Shown here in pieces: positions 6,471 to 13,618 of a stretch of DNA of 16,832 bases; within the stretch, counting starts at the first letter, position 1, and the number at the start of each line of letters is the position of its first letter. A program made the position numbers and the translations under genes. The stretch lies in NCBI GenBank assembly GCA_938045215.1, contig CALINF010000042.1, positions 1 to 16,832 on the forward strand, in the 5' to 3' direction. The DNA is from an uncultured Halieaceae bacterium (GTDB taxonomy: Bacteria; Pseudomonadota; Gammaproteobacteria; Pseudomonadales; Halieaceae). The notes beneath the pieces are model-generated. The model ran no database searches. It saw only the letters and a list, made by a program, of their open reading frames with translations, and had not been told where the DNA came from.

Positions 6471-7817
6471 ATGAAGTTGTTAAAAGCTCAGAGGTGGTCT
6501 TCGGCTGCTTTACTTGCGATACCGGTTGTAGCCGCACAGGTTGCACTAACACAGGTACAGTCCGAACTGGGTCTGTCACCCTATTCGTCTGCGATCGCGC
6601 AGGATGAGCAGGCGGCAAAGCCGCAGCAAGAGACCCGTCGAACTCCAGCGCTACGCAATAAGGTGTATGAGCGTCTCGCTGAGGCGCAGGCAGCTGCAGA
6701 AGCCAAAGATATGGCGACAGCTCAGAAGGTGCTCGACAGCATGATTGCCTCTGGCGGCAAGAATGAACTCAACAGCTACGAGTTGGCTAATGTCTACAAT
6801 CTCTATGCATTTATTCACTACTCGCGTGAAGATTATCCAGCGGCTTTGAAGGCCTATGAGAACGTTGTAAAGCAGCCAGACATTCCTTTGGCGATGGAGA
6901 TCAACACCAAATACACTATCGCACAGCTGTATTTCGTTCAGGAGCAGTGGAAGAAAGGCATAGACGCGCTGAATCAATGGTTTGCGCTCACAGAGAATCC
7001 TTCGGAAAACGCCTACATTCTGCTGGCACAAGGCTACTACCAGCTGAAGGACTATAACAAGGCGTTGGTAAACACTGAAACCGCCATCAATATGTACAAA
7101 GAGAAGGGCAAGGTTCCCAAAGAACAGTGGTTTAACCTGGCGCGTTTCCTGTATTTCGATAAAAACGATATCAATAACGCCGTTGCGGTTCTTGAAGAGC
7201 TGTTGACCTACTACCCGAAGAAACAGTACTGGGTTCAGATCTCGCATATGTATGGCGAGCAGAAGAAAGACTCCTGGCAGTTGGCAGCTATGGAGACAGC
7301 CTACGTTCAGGATATGTTGGATAAGGGCACTGAGCAGGTCACTATGGCGTACCTCTACCTTAACGGTGAAGTGCCGTACAAGGCGGGCAAGGTGATTGAT
7401 CGGGGCCTCAAGGATGGAAGTATCCAGGATACTGGCAAGAATTATGAAGTTATGGGTAACGCATGGCGGCAGGCGCAAGAAGTCGATAAGGCTATCCCGG
7501 CAATGGAGGTAGCTGCATCGAAGTCGGACTCCGGAGAGCTGTATGCGCGCCTGGGTAACGTTTATCTCGACGGCGATCAGTACAAGAAGGCGATCACGGC
7601 TATTAATAAGGGCCTGCAGCGCGGTGGTGTGAAGCGTCCAGATACAGCTCGTCTGGTTCTGGGAATGGCTTACTTTAACGACAAGCAGTACGCCAAAGCG
7701 CGAGAAGCATTCAAGGCAGCGGGTCGCGATGAGCGTTCAGAGAAATATGCAGCCCAGTGGATCCTGTACATGGATACCGAACTTGATCGTCAGCAAAAGC
7801 TTGCTGATGGCGGCTAA
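6471..7817 (+). CDS. Exported TPR-repeat protein of the TonB2-type operon
   Basis: This 448-residue protein has an N-terminal signal-like segment (SSAALLAIPVVAAQVAL; cleavage possibly near AIAQ-DE at about 43-44) and then a nearly continuous array of TPR-like helical pairs. Clear repeats include YELANVYNLYAFIHYSRED, AYILLAQGYYQLKDYNKAL, ELYARLGNVYLDGDQYKKA and LVLGMAYFNDKQYAKAREA. TPR proteins are binding scaffolds, and here the partner is probably the TonB/ExbD or DUF3450 part of the complex in the periplasm. I chose the ATG at 6471 because AGGTGA (6460-6465) lies 5 bases upstream. A GTG at 6462 is in frame and cannot be excluded. It is the last gene of the operon and is followed by a strong terminator at 7861-7892. 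Confidence 0.88.
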   Translation: MKLLKAQRWSSAALLAIPVVAAQVALTQVQSELGLSPYSSAIAQDEQAAKPQQETRRTPALRNKVYERLAEAQAAAEAKDMATAQKVLDSMIASGGKNELNSYELANVYNLYAFIHYSREDYPAALKAYENVVKQPDIPLAMEINTKYTIAQLYFVQEQWKKGIDALNQWFALTENPSENAYILLAQGYYQLKDYNKALVNTETAINMYKEKGKVPKEQWFNLARFLYFDKNDINNAVAVLEELLTYYPKKQYWVQISHMYGEQKKDSWQLAAMETAYVQDMLDKGTEQVTMAYLYLNGEVPYKAGKVIDRGLKDGSIQDTGKNYEVMGNAWRQAQEVDKAIPAMEVAASKSDSGELYARLGNVYLDGDQYKKAITAINKGLQRGGVKRPDTARLVLGMAYFNDKQYAKAREAFKAAGRDERSEKYAAQWILYMDTELDRQQKLADGG

Positions 7818-7860
7818 CTGGTACTGATAGTACTGGGGGATGGTGAATCCACCAGCAAAG

Positions 7861-7892
7861 AAAAAGGGAGCACGTGGTGCTCCCTTTTTTTT
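7861..7892. terminator. Bidirectional rho-independent terminator
   Basis: GGGAGCAC (7866-7873) and GTGCTCCC (7877-7884) form a perfect 8-bp stem with a 3-base loop, followed by eight T on the + strand and preceded by five A, which gives a T-run on the - strand. It lies between the convergent TPR gene (+) and the cold-shock gene (-), so it can end both transcripts. Confidence 0.93.
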
Positions 7893-7937
7893 GATCTCGT
7901 ATCAGTCACACACCGCTACGAGTGAAGATGGGACCGA

Positions 7938-8144
7938 CTAAACCGGTACCACGTTCTCCGCTTGAGGGCCTTTCTGGCCGTCAGTGACGGTGAACTCAAC
8001 TTTCTGGCCGTCGGAAAGGGTTTTGAAACCATCCCCCTGAATTGCGCTGAAGTGCACAAATACATCGGGTCCGCTTTCCTGCTCGATGAAGCCGAAGCCT
8101 TTGGATTCGTTAAACCATTTTACCGTGCCAGTTACTGTAGCCAT
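7938..8144 (-). CDS. Cold-shock protein, CspA family
   Basis: This 68-residue protein is a single cold-shock domain that binds single-stranded RNA or DNA and acts as an RNA chaperone. It has TGTVKWFNESKGFGFI with RNP1 (residues 15-20), VFVHFSAI with RNP2 (residues 28-32), and the usual ending GPQAENV. Length and sequence are typical of CspA/CspC/CspE-like proteins; which subgroup cannot be decided. I chose the ATG at 8144 because it gives the canonical MATVTGTVKWFN start and is preceded by AGGT about 10 bases upstream. The frame is open to 8204, but that part is better read as leader. The gap of about 210 bases to glk suggests the long 5' leader common in csp mRNAs. Confidence 0.97.
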   Translation of the reverse strand: MATVTGTVKWFNESKGFGFIEQESGPDVFVHFSAIQGDGFKTLSDGQKVEFTVTDGQKGPQAENVVPV

Positions 8145-8353
8145 ATGCAAATTACCTGTCTTACTTGCGTAGGAACCTGTCGATTCCTTGTTAATCGTAA
8201 ACATTTATGGACGGCAAATCGACGAACACCGGGTTAGTCGAATCCCGCATAAACAGTGCCGCGAATCAGCACTCTTGAAGTGTATCACCGCTTTGGCATA
8301 CCGCTAATATCGATTAGAAAAAACTTTGTTACTTTTGCGGCTGTCGCGTCGAG
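8145..8353 (-). other. Leader and upstream region of the cold-shock gene
   Basis: This 209-base gap lies between the cold-shock gene and the 3' end of glk, both on the minus strand. It contains a candidate promoter (8279-8307), a small inverted repeat AGTGC/GCACT (8255-8259 and 8269-8273) and another CTAAT/ATTAG (8304-8308 and 8313-8317). No hairpin with a T-run ends glk. I see no gene here. Confidence 0.5.
8279..8307 (-). promoter_or_regulatory. Candidate promoter of the cold-shock gene
   Basis: Read on the minus strand, TTAGCG (8307-8302), a 17-base gap and TACACT (8284-8279) form a weak sigma70 promoter. A TG one base before the -10 gives an extended -10 (TGATACACT). The start would be near 8272, giving a leader of about 128 bases before the ATG at 8144. 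Confidence 0.33.
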
Positions 8354-9310
8354 CTACAGTGAGGCATGGGCAGCGCCAATCAGGCCGGGATAAGGGGTGG
8401 TGATGACATGTACAGGCACTGCCTGGAGATGCTGCTGCATCGCAGTTCTGCCGCAAAAGCGCTCGTGGAATGTGCTGCGTTCAAGGAAAGGAATCATCCG
8501 TGGCAGGATGCCTCCCGCCAGAAACAGCCCGTCATAAGCGCCATTCGCAAGTACAAAGTTGCCGCTAACTTCACCCAGTAAGGCGCAAAAAATACTCAGG
8601 GCCGTGCAGCATTGCGCATTGTCACCGGCGATTGCTTGTGTGCTTACCTCCCCAGGTGTACGCATTACCGCATCGGTGTTCTCCAATTGGCAGACATGCC
8701 GGTAAAGGCGCAGCAACCCCGGCCCGGAAACAAGTAACTCGGCGTACAGATCGGCGTGGTTTTGGCGGATGAGGTTGAACAGGTCGATTTCGTAGTCAGA
8801 TCCTGGTGCCAGACTCATAAATCCCGGTTCGCCGGATTGAACGTGCACACTGCCTTTAATCTGCGCGATGGTTGCACCACCCAGGCCAGTGCCTGGCCCT
8901 ATCGTTGCAAGGTGTTCACCCGCAGTAACGCAGTGGTGAATTGATACCAGATCGTCACCGCCCAAGTGAGGCAGAGCGTAGGCATTGGCTTCAAAGTCGT
9001 TGATGCAGCGCAGCTGCTCAAAACCAAATGAGCGGGTTATGTCGCTGATAGAAAAGCTCCAGTCCATATTGATCATGGCGACACGATCGCTGGACGGAGG
9101 TGCCGCAACCGCGATGCAGGCTCGCATGGGAGGAGGTGATTCGAGTTGCGCCAACCAATGCGCAATAACACTTTCCAGGCTGTTGTAATCCCGATTGTTG
9201 TAGATCGCTACGGCCCGCAGTTCTTGAGCCTGCTCATCAAACAGCGCCAGTCGGGTGTTAGTCCCACCCACGTCAGCAACCAGCCGTTGTCTGGCAGAGT
9301 TGCCTGACAT
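8354..9310 (-). CDS. glk: Glucokinase (Glk family)
   Basis: Glk phosphorylates glucose to glucose-6-phosphate with ATP in the cytoplasm. The 318-residue length fits the proteobacterial Glk family (E. coli 321). Visible motifs are the phosphate-binding ADVGGTNTRLAL (12-23), INDFEANAYA with catalytic Asp105, GPGTGLGGA (138-146), SGEPGFMSLAP (159-169), ELLVSGPGLLRLYR (191-204) and GGILPR. Phe164 stands where E. coli has His160, a residue that contacts glucose in a normally conserved GEGGH motif; Glu161 and Glu191 match E. coli Glu157 and Glu187. Its ATG overlaps the pyk stop by one base (TAATG on the minus strand) and lacks its own ribosome site, so translation is probably coupled to pyk. The substrate could differ from glucose, though the family assignment is secure. 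Confidence 0.92.
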   Translation of the reverse strand: MSGNSARQRLVADVGGTNTRLALFDEQAQELRAVAIYNNRDYNSLESVIAHWLAQLESPPPMRACIAVAAPPSSDRVAMINMDWSFSISDITRSFGFEQLRCINDFEANAYALPHLGGDDLVSIHHCVTAGEHLATIGPGTGLGGATIAQIKGSVHVQSGEPGFMSLAPGSDYEIDLFNLIRQNHADLYAELLVSGPGLLRLYRHVCQLENTDAVMRTPGEVSTQAIAGDNAQCCTALSIFCALLGEVSGNFVLANGAYDGLFLAGGILPRMIPFLERSTFHERFCGRTAMQQHLQAVPVHVITTPYPGLIGAAHASL

Positions 9311-10758
9311 TATGCGGCGGTTAGGATTTTGAGTATGTTGGTTGAGCCTGAACGTCCAATAATTTCTCCGCGGGTGAGGATAATGGAATCGTTTTTCTGC
9401 AGATAACCATCATCGAGGAGAAACTCAATGGCGCGGGATTCAAGGCTGACCTCGTCAAACGCCTCGGCGTCGAAGAACAGTGGAATAACGCCCCGGCACA
9501 GGCTGAGCTTCTGCAGCGTTGCACTATTGTTACTCAGCGCAAATATAGGCAGGCCTGAACTTAATCTCGACATCAGTAACGGTGTGGTGCCTGATTCGGT
9601 CAGGCAGGCGATACCGCGGACATTGGAGTAGTGATTCGCTGCATAGATGGCTGAAAATGCGATGGTTTCCTGAGCGCTGTCAAAGCGCTTTTCCAGACGA
9701 TACTTGGAGGTCGTCGCCATGGGGTGGCGCTCTGCCCCCAGAGCGGCATCAGCCATAGCTTTAACCACTTCTACCGGAAACTGACCCACCGCAGTTTCAG
9801 CCGATAGCATCACGGCATCTGTACCATCGAGTACGGCGTTGGCAACGTCGAACACCTCGGCGCGCGTCGGCTGTGAGTTGCTGATCATTGATTCCATCAT
9901 CTGCGTGGCGGTGATTACTACGCGGTCCATGCGTCGCGCGCGCGCAATCAGGTCTTTCTGGATACCAATAAGTTGTGCGTCCCCAACTTCAACGCCCAAG
10001 TCGCCGCGAGCCACCATGATCCCCGTTGCTTCCTCGATTATGCTGCTGAGTGTGTCCTCATCAGCAACCACCTCGGCGCGTTCAATCTTGGCGATGATTG
10101 CCGGTAGCATCTGGTGTCTGGCCAGCAGCTCTCGAGTCAGTTGTATGTCTGCTGCGCTGGAAACAAACGATACAGCGACAAAGTCCGGCCTCACCTCAGC
10201 AAGACTGTCTATGTCCTTGATATCCTTGGTCGTCAGTGCGGGAGCGGCAAGACCACCTCCCAGTTTGTTGATGCCTTTACGCGAACTGAGCTTGCCGCCG
10301 ATCAACACCGTGCAGTTTACAGCGCCGGCCTCGACATCATCGACGCACAATCGAATGCGTCCGTCGTCCAATAGCAGGATGTCGCCACGGTCCACATTGT
10401 CTGCAAGCTCTCGATAGTCCAGCCCCACACCGTGCAGCGTGCCTTCACCTTCCCCAATGCTCAGGTCGAGCCGGAAGCGGTCACCACCGGAGAGCTCAAC
10501 GGAGTCATCCCGAAAGCTGCTGATGCGAATTTTGGGACCTTGAAGATCGGCGAGAATTCCAACATAGCGACCGGCGATGGCTGCCTGCTTGCGAATTTGT
10601 TGCGATACTTTGATGTGATTACGCGCGGTACCGTGGCTGAAATTCAGTCTGAATACGTCGACACCGGCCGCTATAAGTTTTGCGATCATGCCGGCTGATT
10701 CACTGCCTGGGCCGATGGTTGCAACAATCTTTGTGCGTCGATTGACTTTGGGAGTCAC
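9310..10758 (-). CDS. pyk: Pyruvate kinase
   Basis: Pyruvate kinase makes pyruvate and ATP from phosphoenolpyruvate and ADP, the last step of glycolysis. The 482-residue product is complete and of PykA-like length. It has TKIVATIGP, FRLNFSHG (36-43), the catalytic lysine K224 with metal ligand E226 in AKIERAE, the ligand-containing VARGDLGVE (249-257), ATQMMESM, PTRAEVFDVANAVLDGTDA, SAETAVGQFP and a C-terminal domain ending near residue 480. The start is a GTG at 10758; AGGA lies about 7 bases upstream, and no ATG in frame would retain the conserved first strand. It is transcribed ahead of glk with a one-base overlap, pairing the first and last kinases of glycolysis in one unit. No convincing promoter was found in the 165-base gap upstream. 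Confidence 0.96.
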   Translation of the reverse strand: MTPKVNRRTKIVATIGPGSESAGMIAKLIAAGVDVFRLNFSHGTARNHIKVSQQIRKQAAIAGRYVGILADLQGPKIRISSFRDDSVELSGGDRFRLDLSIGEGEGTLHGVGLDYRELADNVDRGDILLLDDGRIRLCVDDVEAGAVNCTVLIGGKLSSRKGINKLGGGLAAPALTTKDIKDIDSLAEVRPDFVAVSFVSSAADIQLTRELLARHQMLPAIIAKIERAEVVADEDTLSSIIEEATGIMVARGDLGVEVGDAQLIGIQKDLIARARRMDRVVITATQMMESMISNSQPTRAEVFDVANAVLDGTDAVMLSAETAVGQFPVEVVKAMADAALGAERHPMATTSKYRLEKRFDSAQETIAFSAIYAANHYSNVRGIACLTESGTTPLLMSRLSSGLPIFALSNNSATLQKLSLCRGVIPLFFDAEAFDEVSLESRAIEFLLDDGYLQKNDSIILTRGEIIGRSGSTNILKILTAA

Positions 10759-10923
10759 GAAATGTCCTGCCTGATGTAGTAGAGACTATTTTGGGAGGTT
10801 AGCATCGTTCTTTGCTCAATGCCTGCTTTCCAGGCGGTTGTAGCTTCTGAGTAGTCACGTCTGCTGCTTGATTTAGCCGTGCATTTTCTCTTGTGTAGAG
10901 TGTACCTCTTCCCCGGTATTCCT

Positions 10924-11892
10924 TTAGCGTCCATCGAGATAGGCGCGTGTCACATCCGGGAAGTCTGTGAAGATGCCATCTACGTCCAGGATTTCAAAAA
11001 AAGTACGGTGCAAGGCCTCGAAGCTATCGAATCCAGCCGGCACCTGCTCCCGCCTGAAGGTGTAGGGGTGTACCAGCAGCCCGTGTGCCTTGGCTTTTTC
11101 AATCAGGTCGCTGAAGATGGGTTGGCCGTTGTCATCGGTTCCAACGATGATTTGGCCTATCCAGGGTCCAATACCGTCGGCATAGGTAGCAATACTTGCC
11201 AGGCCTTCGCTGGTCTTCATAACGTCATAGTCGGTATTGCCGTCCTCACCCCAATCGTTCTCACCGATCAGTTGGATCAGCGGCAGAGGGGTGCGCAACT
11301 CTTCGCGCAGGTAACGCAGAGTTTTGTCATCAAAACATTGCAGATAAACCCGTTCGGTTTGCCCGGCGAGGCCTCTCTCGTCCAGTATCGCCAGGATGAT
11401 CTTCGCCATATCGAAGCCGTGCTGGCGATGAAATTGCGGGGCTTTCAGTTCAATATAGAATCCGGCGGTGCGTCCGGTACTGTGATTGAGGCCTTCTATC
11501 AGTGTGATTTCCTCGTCTAGCGTGGGTACCGTGAAGAGGCCCTTTGCCAATGGATAGCGGTTGGGAAATACGGCACGCTCTTCATTGGAATCAGAAAATT
11601 CGCTTCGCTCATGCGCACGTAACGAGCGGATCTCGGCCAGCGTGAAGTCAATCGCATAGAAACGGCCGTCGGAGCGGACCCGGTCTGGAAACTTCTGAGC
11701 GACATCAGTGGTAGATTGCAGGTAGATGTCGTGAAGCACGATGGGAATACCGTCGCGAGTTAACACGATGTCCTGCTCGATGAAGTCTGCGCCCATCGCG
11801 TGTGCCATGGCCTTGGCAGGCAGCGTATGCTCGGGCAGGTAGCCACTGGCACCCCGGTGTGCAATAACGATGGCAGAGTCGGCCATGGGCAT
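10924..11892 (-). CDS. glpQ: Glycerophosphodiester phosphodiesterase (GlpQ-type)
   Basis: The enzyme hydrolyses glycerophosphodiesters to glycerol-3-phosphate and an alcohol. The sequence closely resembles E. coli GlpQ: AHRGASGYLPEHTLPAKAMA, DFIEQDIVLT, VLHD, PDRVRSDGRFYAIDFTL, GLNHSTG, ELKAP, VYLQCFD, YADGIGP, HPYTFR and DGIFTDFPD. Catalytic histidines are H12 and H54 and a conserved Glu is E21, counted from the chosen ATG. The product is 322 residues. E. coli GlpQ is periplasmic with a signal peptide, but here the ATGs at 11892 and 11886 begin only a few residues before the domain. The open frame continues to a TTG at 11967, which would add a hydrophobic, signal-like stretch, but that stretch runs through a strong terminator (11918-11947) and has no ribosome site. 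The location, cytoplasmic or periplasmic, is therefore unresolved. Confidence 0.9.
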   Translation of the reverse strand: MPMADSAIVIAHRGASGYLPEHTLPAKAMAHAMGADFIEQDIVLTRDGIPIVLHDIYLQSTTDVAQKFPDRVRSDGRFYAIDFTLAEIRSLRAHERSEFSDSNEERAVFPNRYPLAKGLFTVPTLDEEITLIEGLNHSTGRTAGFYIELKAPQFHRQHGFDMAKIILAILDERGLAGQTERVYLQCFDDKTLRYLREELRTPLPLIQLIGENDWGEDGNTDYDVMKTSEGLASIATYADGIGPWIGQIIVGTDDNGQPIFSDLIEKAKAHGLLVHPYTFRREQVPAGFDSFEALHRTFFEILDVDGIFTDFPDVTRAYLDGR

Positions 11893-11917
11893 CCCCGTAT
11901 AAGTGATTGTGAGTCCC

Positions 11918-11947
11918 AAAAAAAAGGCGCGGAAAAAACACCGCGCC
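11918..11947 (-). terminator. Rho-independent terminator of the binding-protein gene
   Basis: On the minus strand GGCGCGG (11932-11926 partner arm, 11941-11947 first arm) forms a perfect 7-bp GC-rich stem with an 8-base T-rich loop, followed by eight T (11925-11918). It lies about 30 bases after the stop of the binding-protein gene and about 25 bases before the chosen start of glpQ. Confidence 0.9.
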
Positions 11948-11976
11948 CTGTTCAATGGTACTGTCAAAAGTGATCG

Positions 11977-12786
11977 CTAGGGGAGAGCGGCGATCCAGGT
12001 GTTGCTTTCGAACCACTTCTGTCGGATCTTCGCCAGAATGCCCATCTTGCCGTAGGCGTCCAGATAGTTGTCTACCAGATTGTGGAACTCAGGATCTGTT
12101 TTCTTGACTGCAATGCCGATTGGCTCAACCGTCAGAGGACGCTCCAGGGTGCGCAAGCCGGCATCCGGGTAGCGCAACACCTGCAGAATACAGCTGGTCA
12201 TGTCTGCAACCATGCCGTCAACTTTGCCTTCCTTGATCATGGCAACGCCTTCATCATAATCCTGGATCTCAATCAGGGTGGCTTCAGGTGCTGCTGCGGT
12301 CACAAACGCACTGCTGGTCGAGTTTTTCAGGGCTGCCAGTTTGAGGTCTTTACGATTGAACTCGCCTGCCTCAGACACCTTGGCCAGCGCCGTATCATTG
12401 GTCAGGATAGACTTGCCGGACATCATGTAGGGGCCGACAAAAGAGGCCGCCTCGGCGCGCTCGGGAGTGATTGATACACCCGAAATCACCATGTCTACCT
12501 GCTCTTCTTCAAGTGCTTGCATCAGATCGCCAAATGGCATCACCTTAACCTCGAGCTTGACGTGCATAGCGTTCGCCAGGGCTTTGGCGAGATCAACGTC
12601 GAAACCCATCAGCTTACCTTCCCGATCGGCCATCGTGAAAGGAGGTTGACCGGCAGACATGCCCACTTTGAGGGTTTTGAAGTCGATGACCCGCTGTAGG
12701 GTATCTCCTGCCATTGCCATTGACGACAATGCAGAGGTGAAAACGAGTAGCGCAGTCAGCGCTAGGTGTTTGAATAGTCCGGGCAT
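11977..12786 (-). CDS. Periplasmic amino-acid-type substrate-binding protein (SBP family 3)
   Basis: This 269-residue protein belongs to the family-3 extracellular solute-binding proteins, which usually deliver polar amino acids to ABC importers. A signal peptide covers residues 1-26 (ALSSMAMA-GD). The mature part starts with the family pattern LKVGMSAGQPPFTMADREG, then LMGFDVDLAKALANAM and VDMVISGVSITPERAEAASF. I chose the ATG at 12786 because GGAG lies 7 bases upstream and it opens a proper signal peptide; the frame extends to 12843 with no such support. No permease or ATPase gene is adjacent, so it is an orphan subunit or has a sensory role. It has its own promoter and terminator, so it is probably a single-gene unit. 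The ligand cannot be predicted. Confidence 0.92.
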   Translation of the reverse strand: MPGLFKHLALTALLVFTSALSSMAMAGDTLQRVIDFKTLKVGMSAGQPPFTMADREGKLMGFDVDLAKALANAMHVKLEVKVMPFGDLMQALEEEQVDMVISGVSITPERAEAASFVGPYMMSGKSILTNDTALAKVSEAGEFNRKDLKLAALKNSTSSAFVTAAAPEATLIEIQDYDEGVAMIKEGKVDGMVADMTSCILQVLRYPDAGLRTLERPLTVEPIGIAVKKTDPEFHNLVDNYLDAYGKMGILAKIRQKWFESNTWIAALP

Positions 12787-12845
12787 TATTGTGCTCCTTG
12801 GTTGCGGCGCCTGCGACAGGCTGTGTGCTTGATTTGGTGGCACAC

Positions 12846-12874
12846 AGTGTAAGCCTAGAGAGCCGGTTCGCCAA
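12846..12874 (-). promoter_or_regulatory. Candidate sigma70 promoter of the binding-protein gene
   Basis: On the minus strand TTGGCG (12874-12869), a 17-base spacer and TACACT (12851-12846) match the consensus at 4 of 6 positions each. The predicted start near 12839 gives a leader of about 50 bases before the ATG at 12786. The region is shared with the divergent VOC gene. Confidence 0.45.
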
Positions 12875-12925
12875 CGCCTTTTCAGTCTGCCAGAATGCTG
12901 AATCCTACTAATGAGGACAAATCAC

Positions 12926-13612
12926 ATGGTTGTGGCATTCGATCGCATCACAATTACAGTGGCCGACCTGGCCGAGGCGTGCAATGAGTTGAAAGTACTC
13001 ACCGGTAAAGAGGCCAGAATTCTCCCGGACTCAACGGCTTCGGGTCGTGTGGCGTGGCTGGCGTTGTCAAACACGACTCTGGAGCTGGTAGAGAGCGAGG
13101 GCGCCGAGAATACGATCAGCGCTCTTGTGTTTTCCGTCGACGCCGCCGTTGATCTGAACAACAGCATGGGGGTATCACTGGGTGCGACTGACGGGAAAGC
13201 AACAGAGCAGTTTCGCGCTGATTTTCCAGACAGCTCAACTGAAGCCATTGGTGTCGATCATGTGGTCTTGCGCTGCAGCGATGGCCAGGACTGCATCGAC
13301 CTGTTTGGCACTCAGCTAGGCATACGACTAGCGCTGGACCAGGATGTGCCCGAGTGGGGAGGCCGTATGCTGTTCTTTCGCGCCGGGAAGCTGACACTGG
13401 AGGTGTTGGCAAACGAAAAAACCGAGGTCAATCATTTCTGGGGACTCACGTTCTTTAACAAGGATCTGGATGCCTGGCATCAACGTCTGTCAGAAGCAGG
13501 TGTGCAGTTATCAGCTATTCGCGATGGTCGCAAACCTGGCACACGAGTGGCTAGTCTTAAAAGCCACTGCCTCGGCCTGCCAGCCTTGTTGTTGCAGCCC
13601 GCGCCACGATAA
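12926..13612 (+). CDS. VOC/glyoxalase-superfamily protein, two modules
   Basis: This 228-residue protein resembles the vicinal oxygen chelate superfamily (glyoxalase I, dioxygenases, bleomycin resistance). Its two beta-alpha-beta repeats begin at FDRITITVADLAEA (5-18) and at GVDHVVLRCSDGQDCIDLF (109-127). Possible metal ligands in the second module are H112, E159 (KLTLEVL) and perhaps H170 (VNHFWGLTFF); the first module lacks an obvious histidine in its first strand. The substrate is unknown. I chose the ATG at 12926 because GAGGA (12913-12917) lies 8 bases upstream. The in-frame ATG at 12911 has no ribosome site and would place this GAGGA inside the gene. It is divergent from the binding-protein gene and converges on the lipoprotein gene, with only 6 bases between stops and no terminator. 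Confidence 0.85.
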   Translation: MVVAFDRITITVADLAEACNELKVLTGKEARILPDSTASGRVAWLALSNTTLELVESEGAENTISALVFSVDAAVDLNNSMGVSLGATDGKATEQFRADFPDSSTEAIGVDHVVLRCSDGQDCIDLFGTQLGIRLALDQDVPEWGGRMLFFRAGKLTLEVLANEKTEVNHFWGLTFFNKDLDAWHQRLSEAGVQLSAIRDGRKPGTRVASLKSHCLGLPALLLQPAPR

Positions 13613-13618
13613 AACTGA

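Noticed and set aside
6651..7478. Long open frame (275 codons) on the minus strand inside the TPR gene
   Set aside because: It lies fully antisense to a gene with clear repeats and operon context, and its translation shows no recognisable family or ribosome site.
8145..8204. N-terminal extension of the cold-shock protein by 20 residues
   Set aside because: The canonical MATVTGTVKWFN start at 8144 has its own ribosome site, and the extension has no family counterpart.
10821..10835. Hairpin GCCTG/CAGGC upstream of pyk
   Set aside because: A 5-bp stem without a T-run is too weak to call as a terminator or regulatory RNA.
11896..11967. TTGACA at 11967-11962 as the -35 of a glpQ promoter
   Set aside because: It matches the -35 consensus perfectly, but the bases 16-18 downstream are GC-rich terminator stem with no -10-like hexamer.
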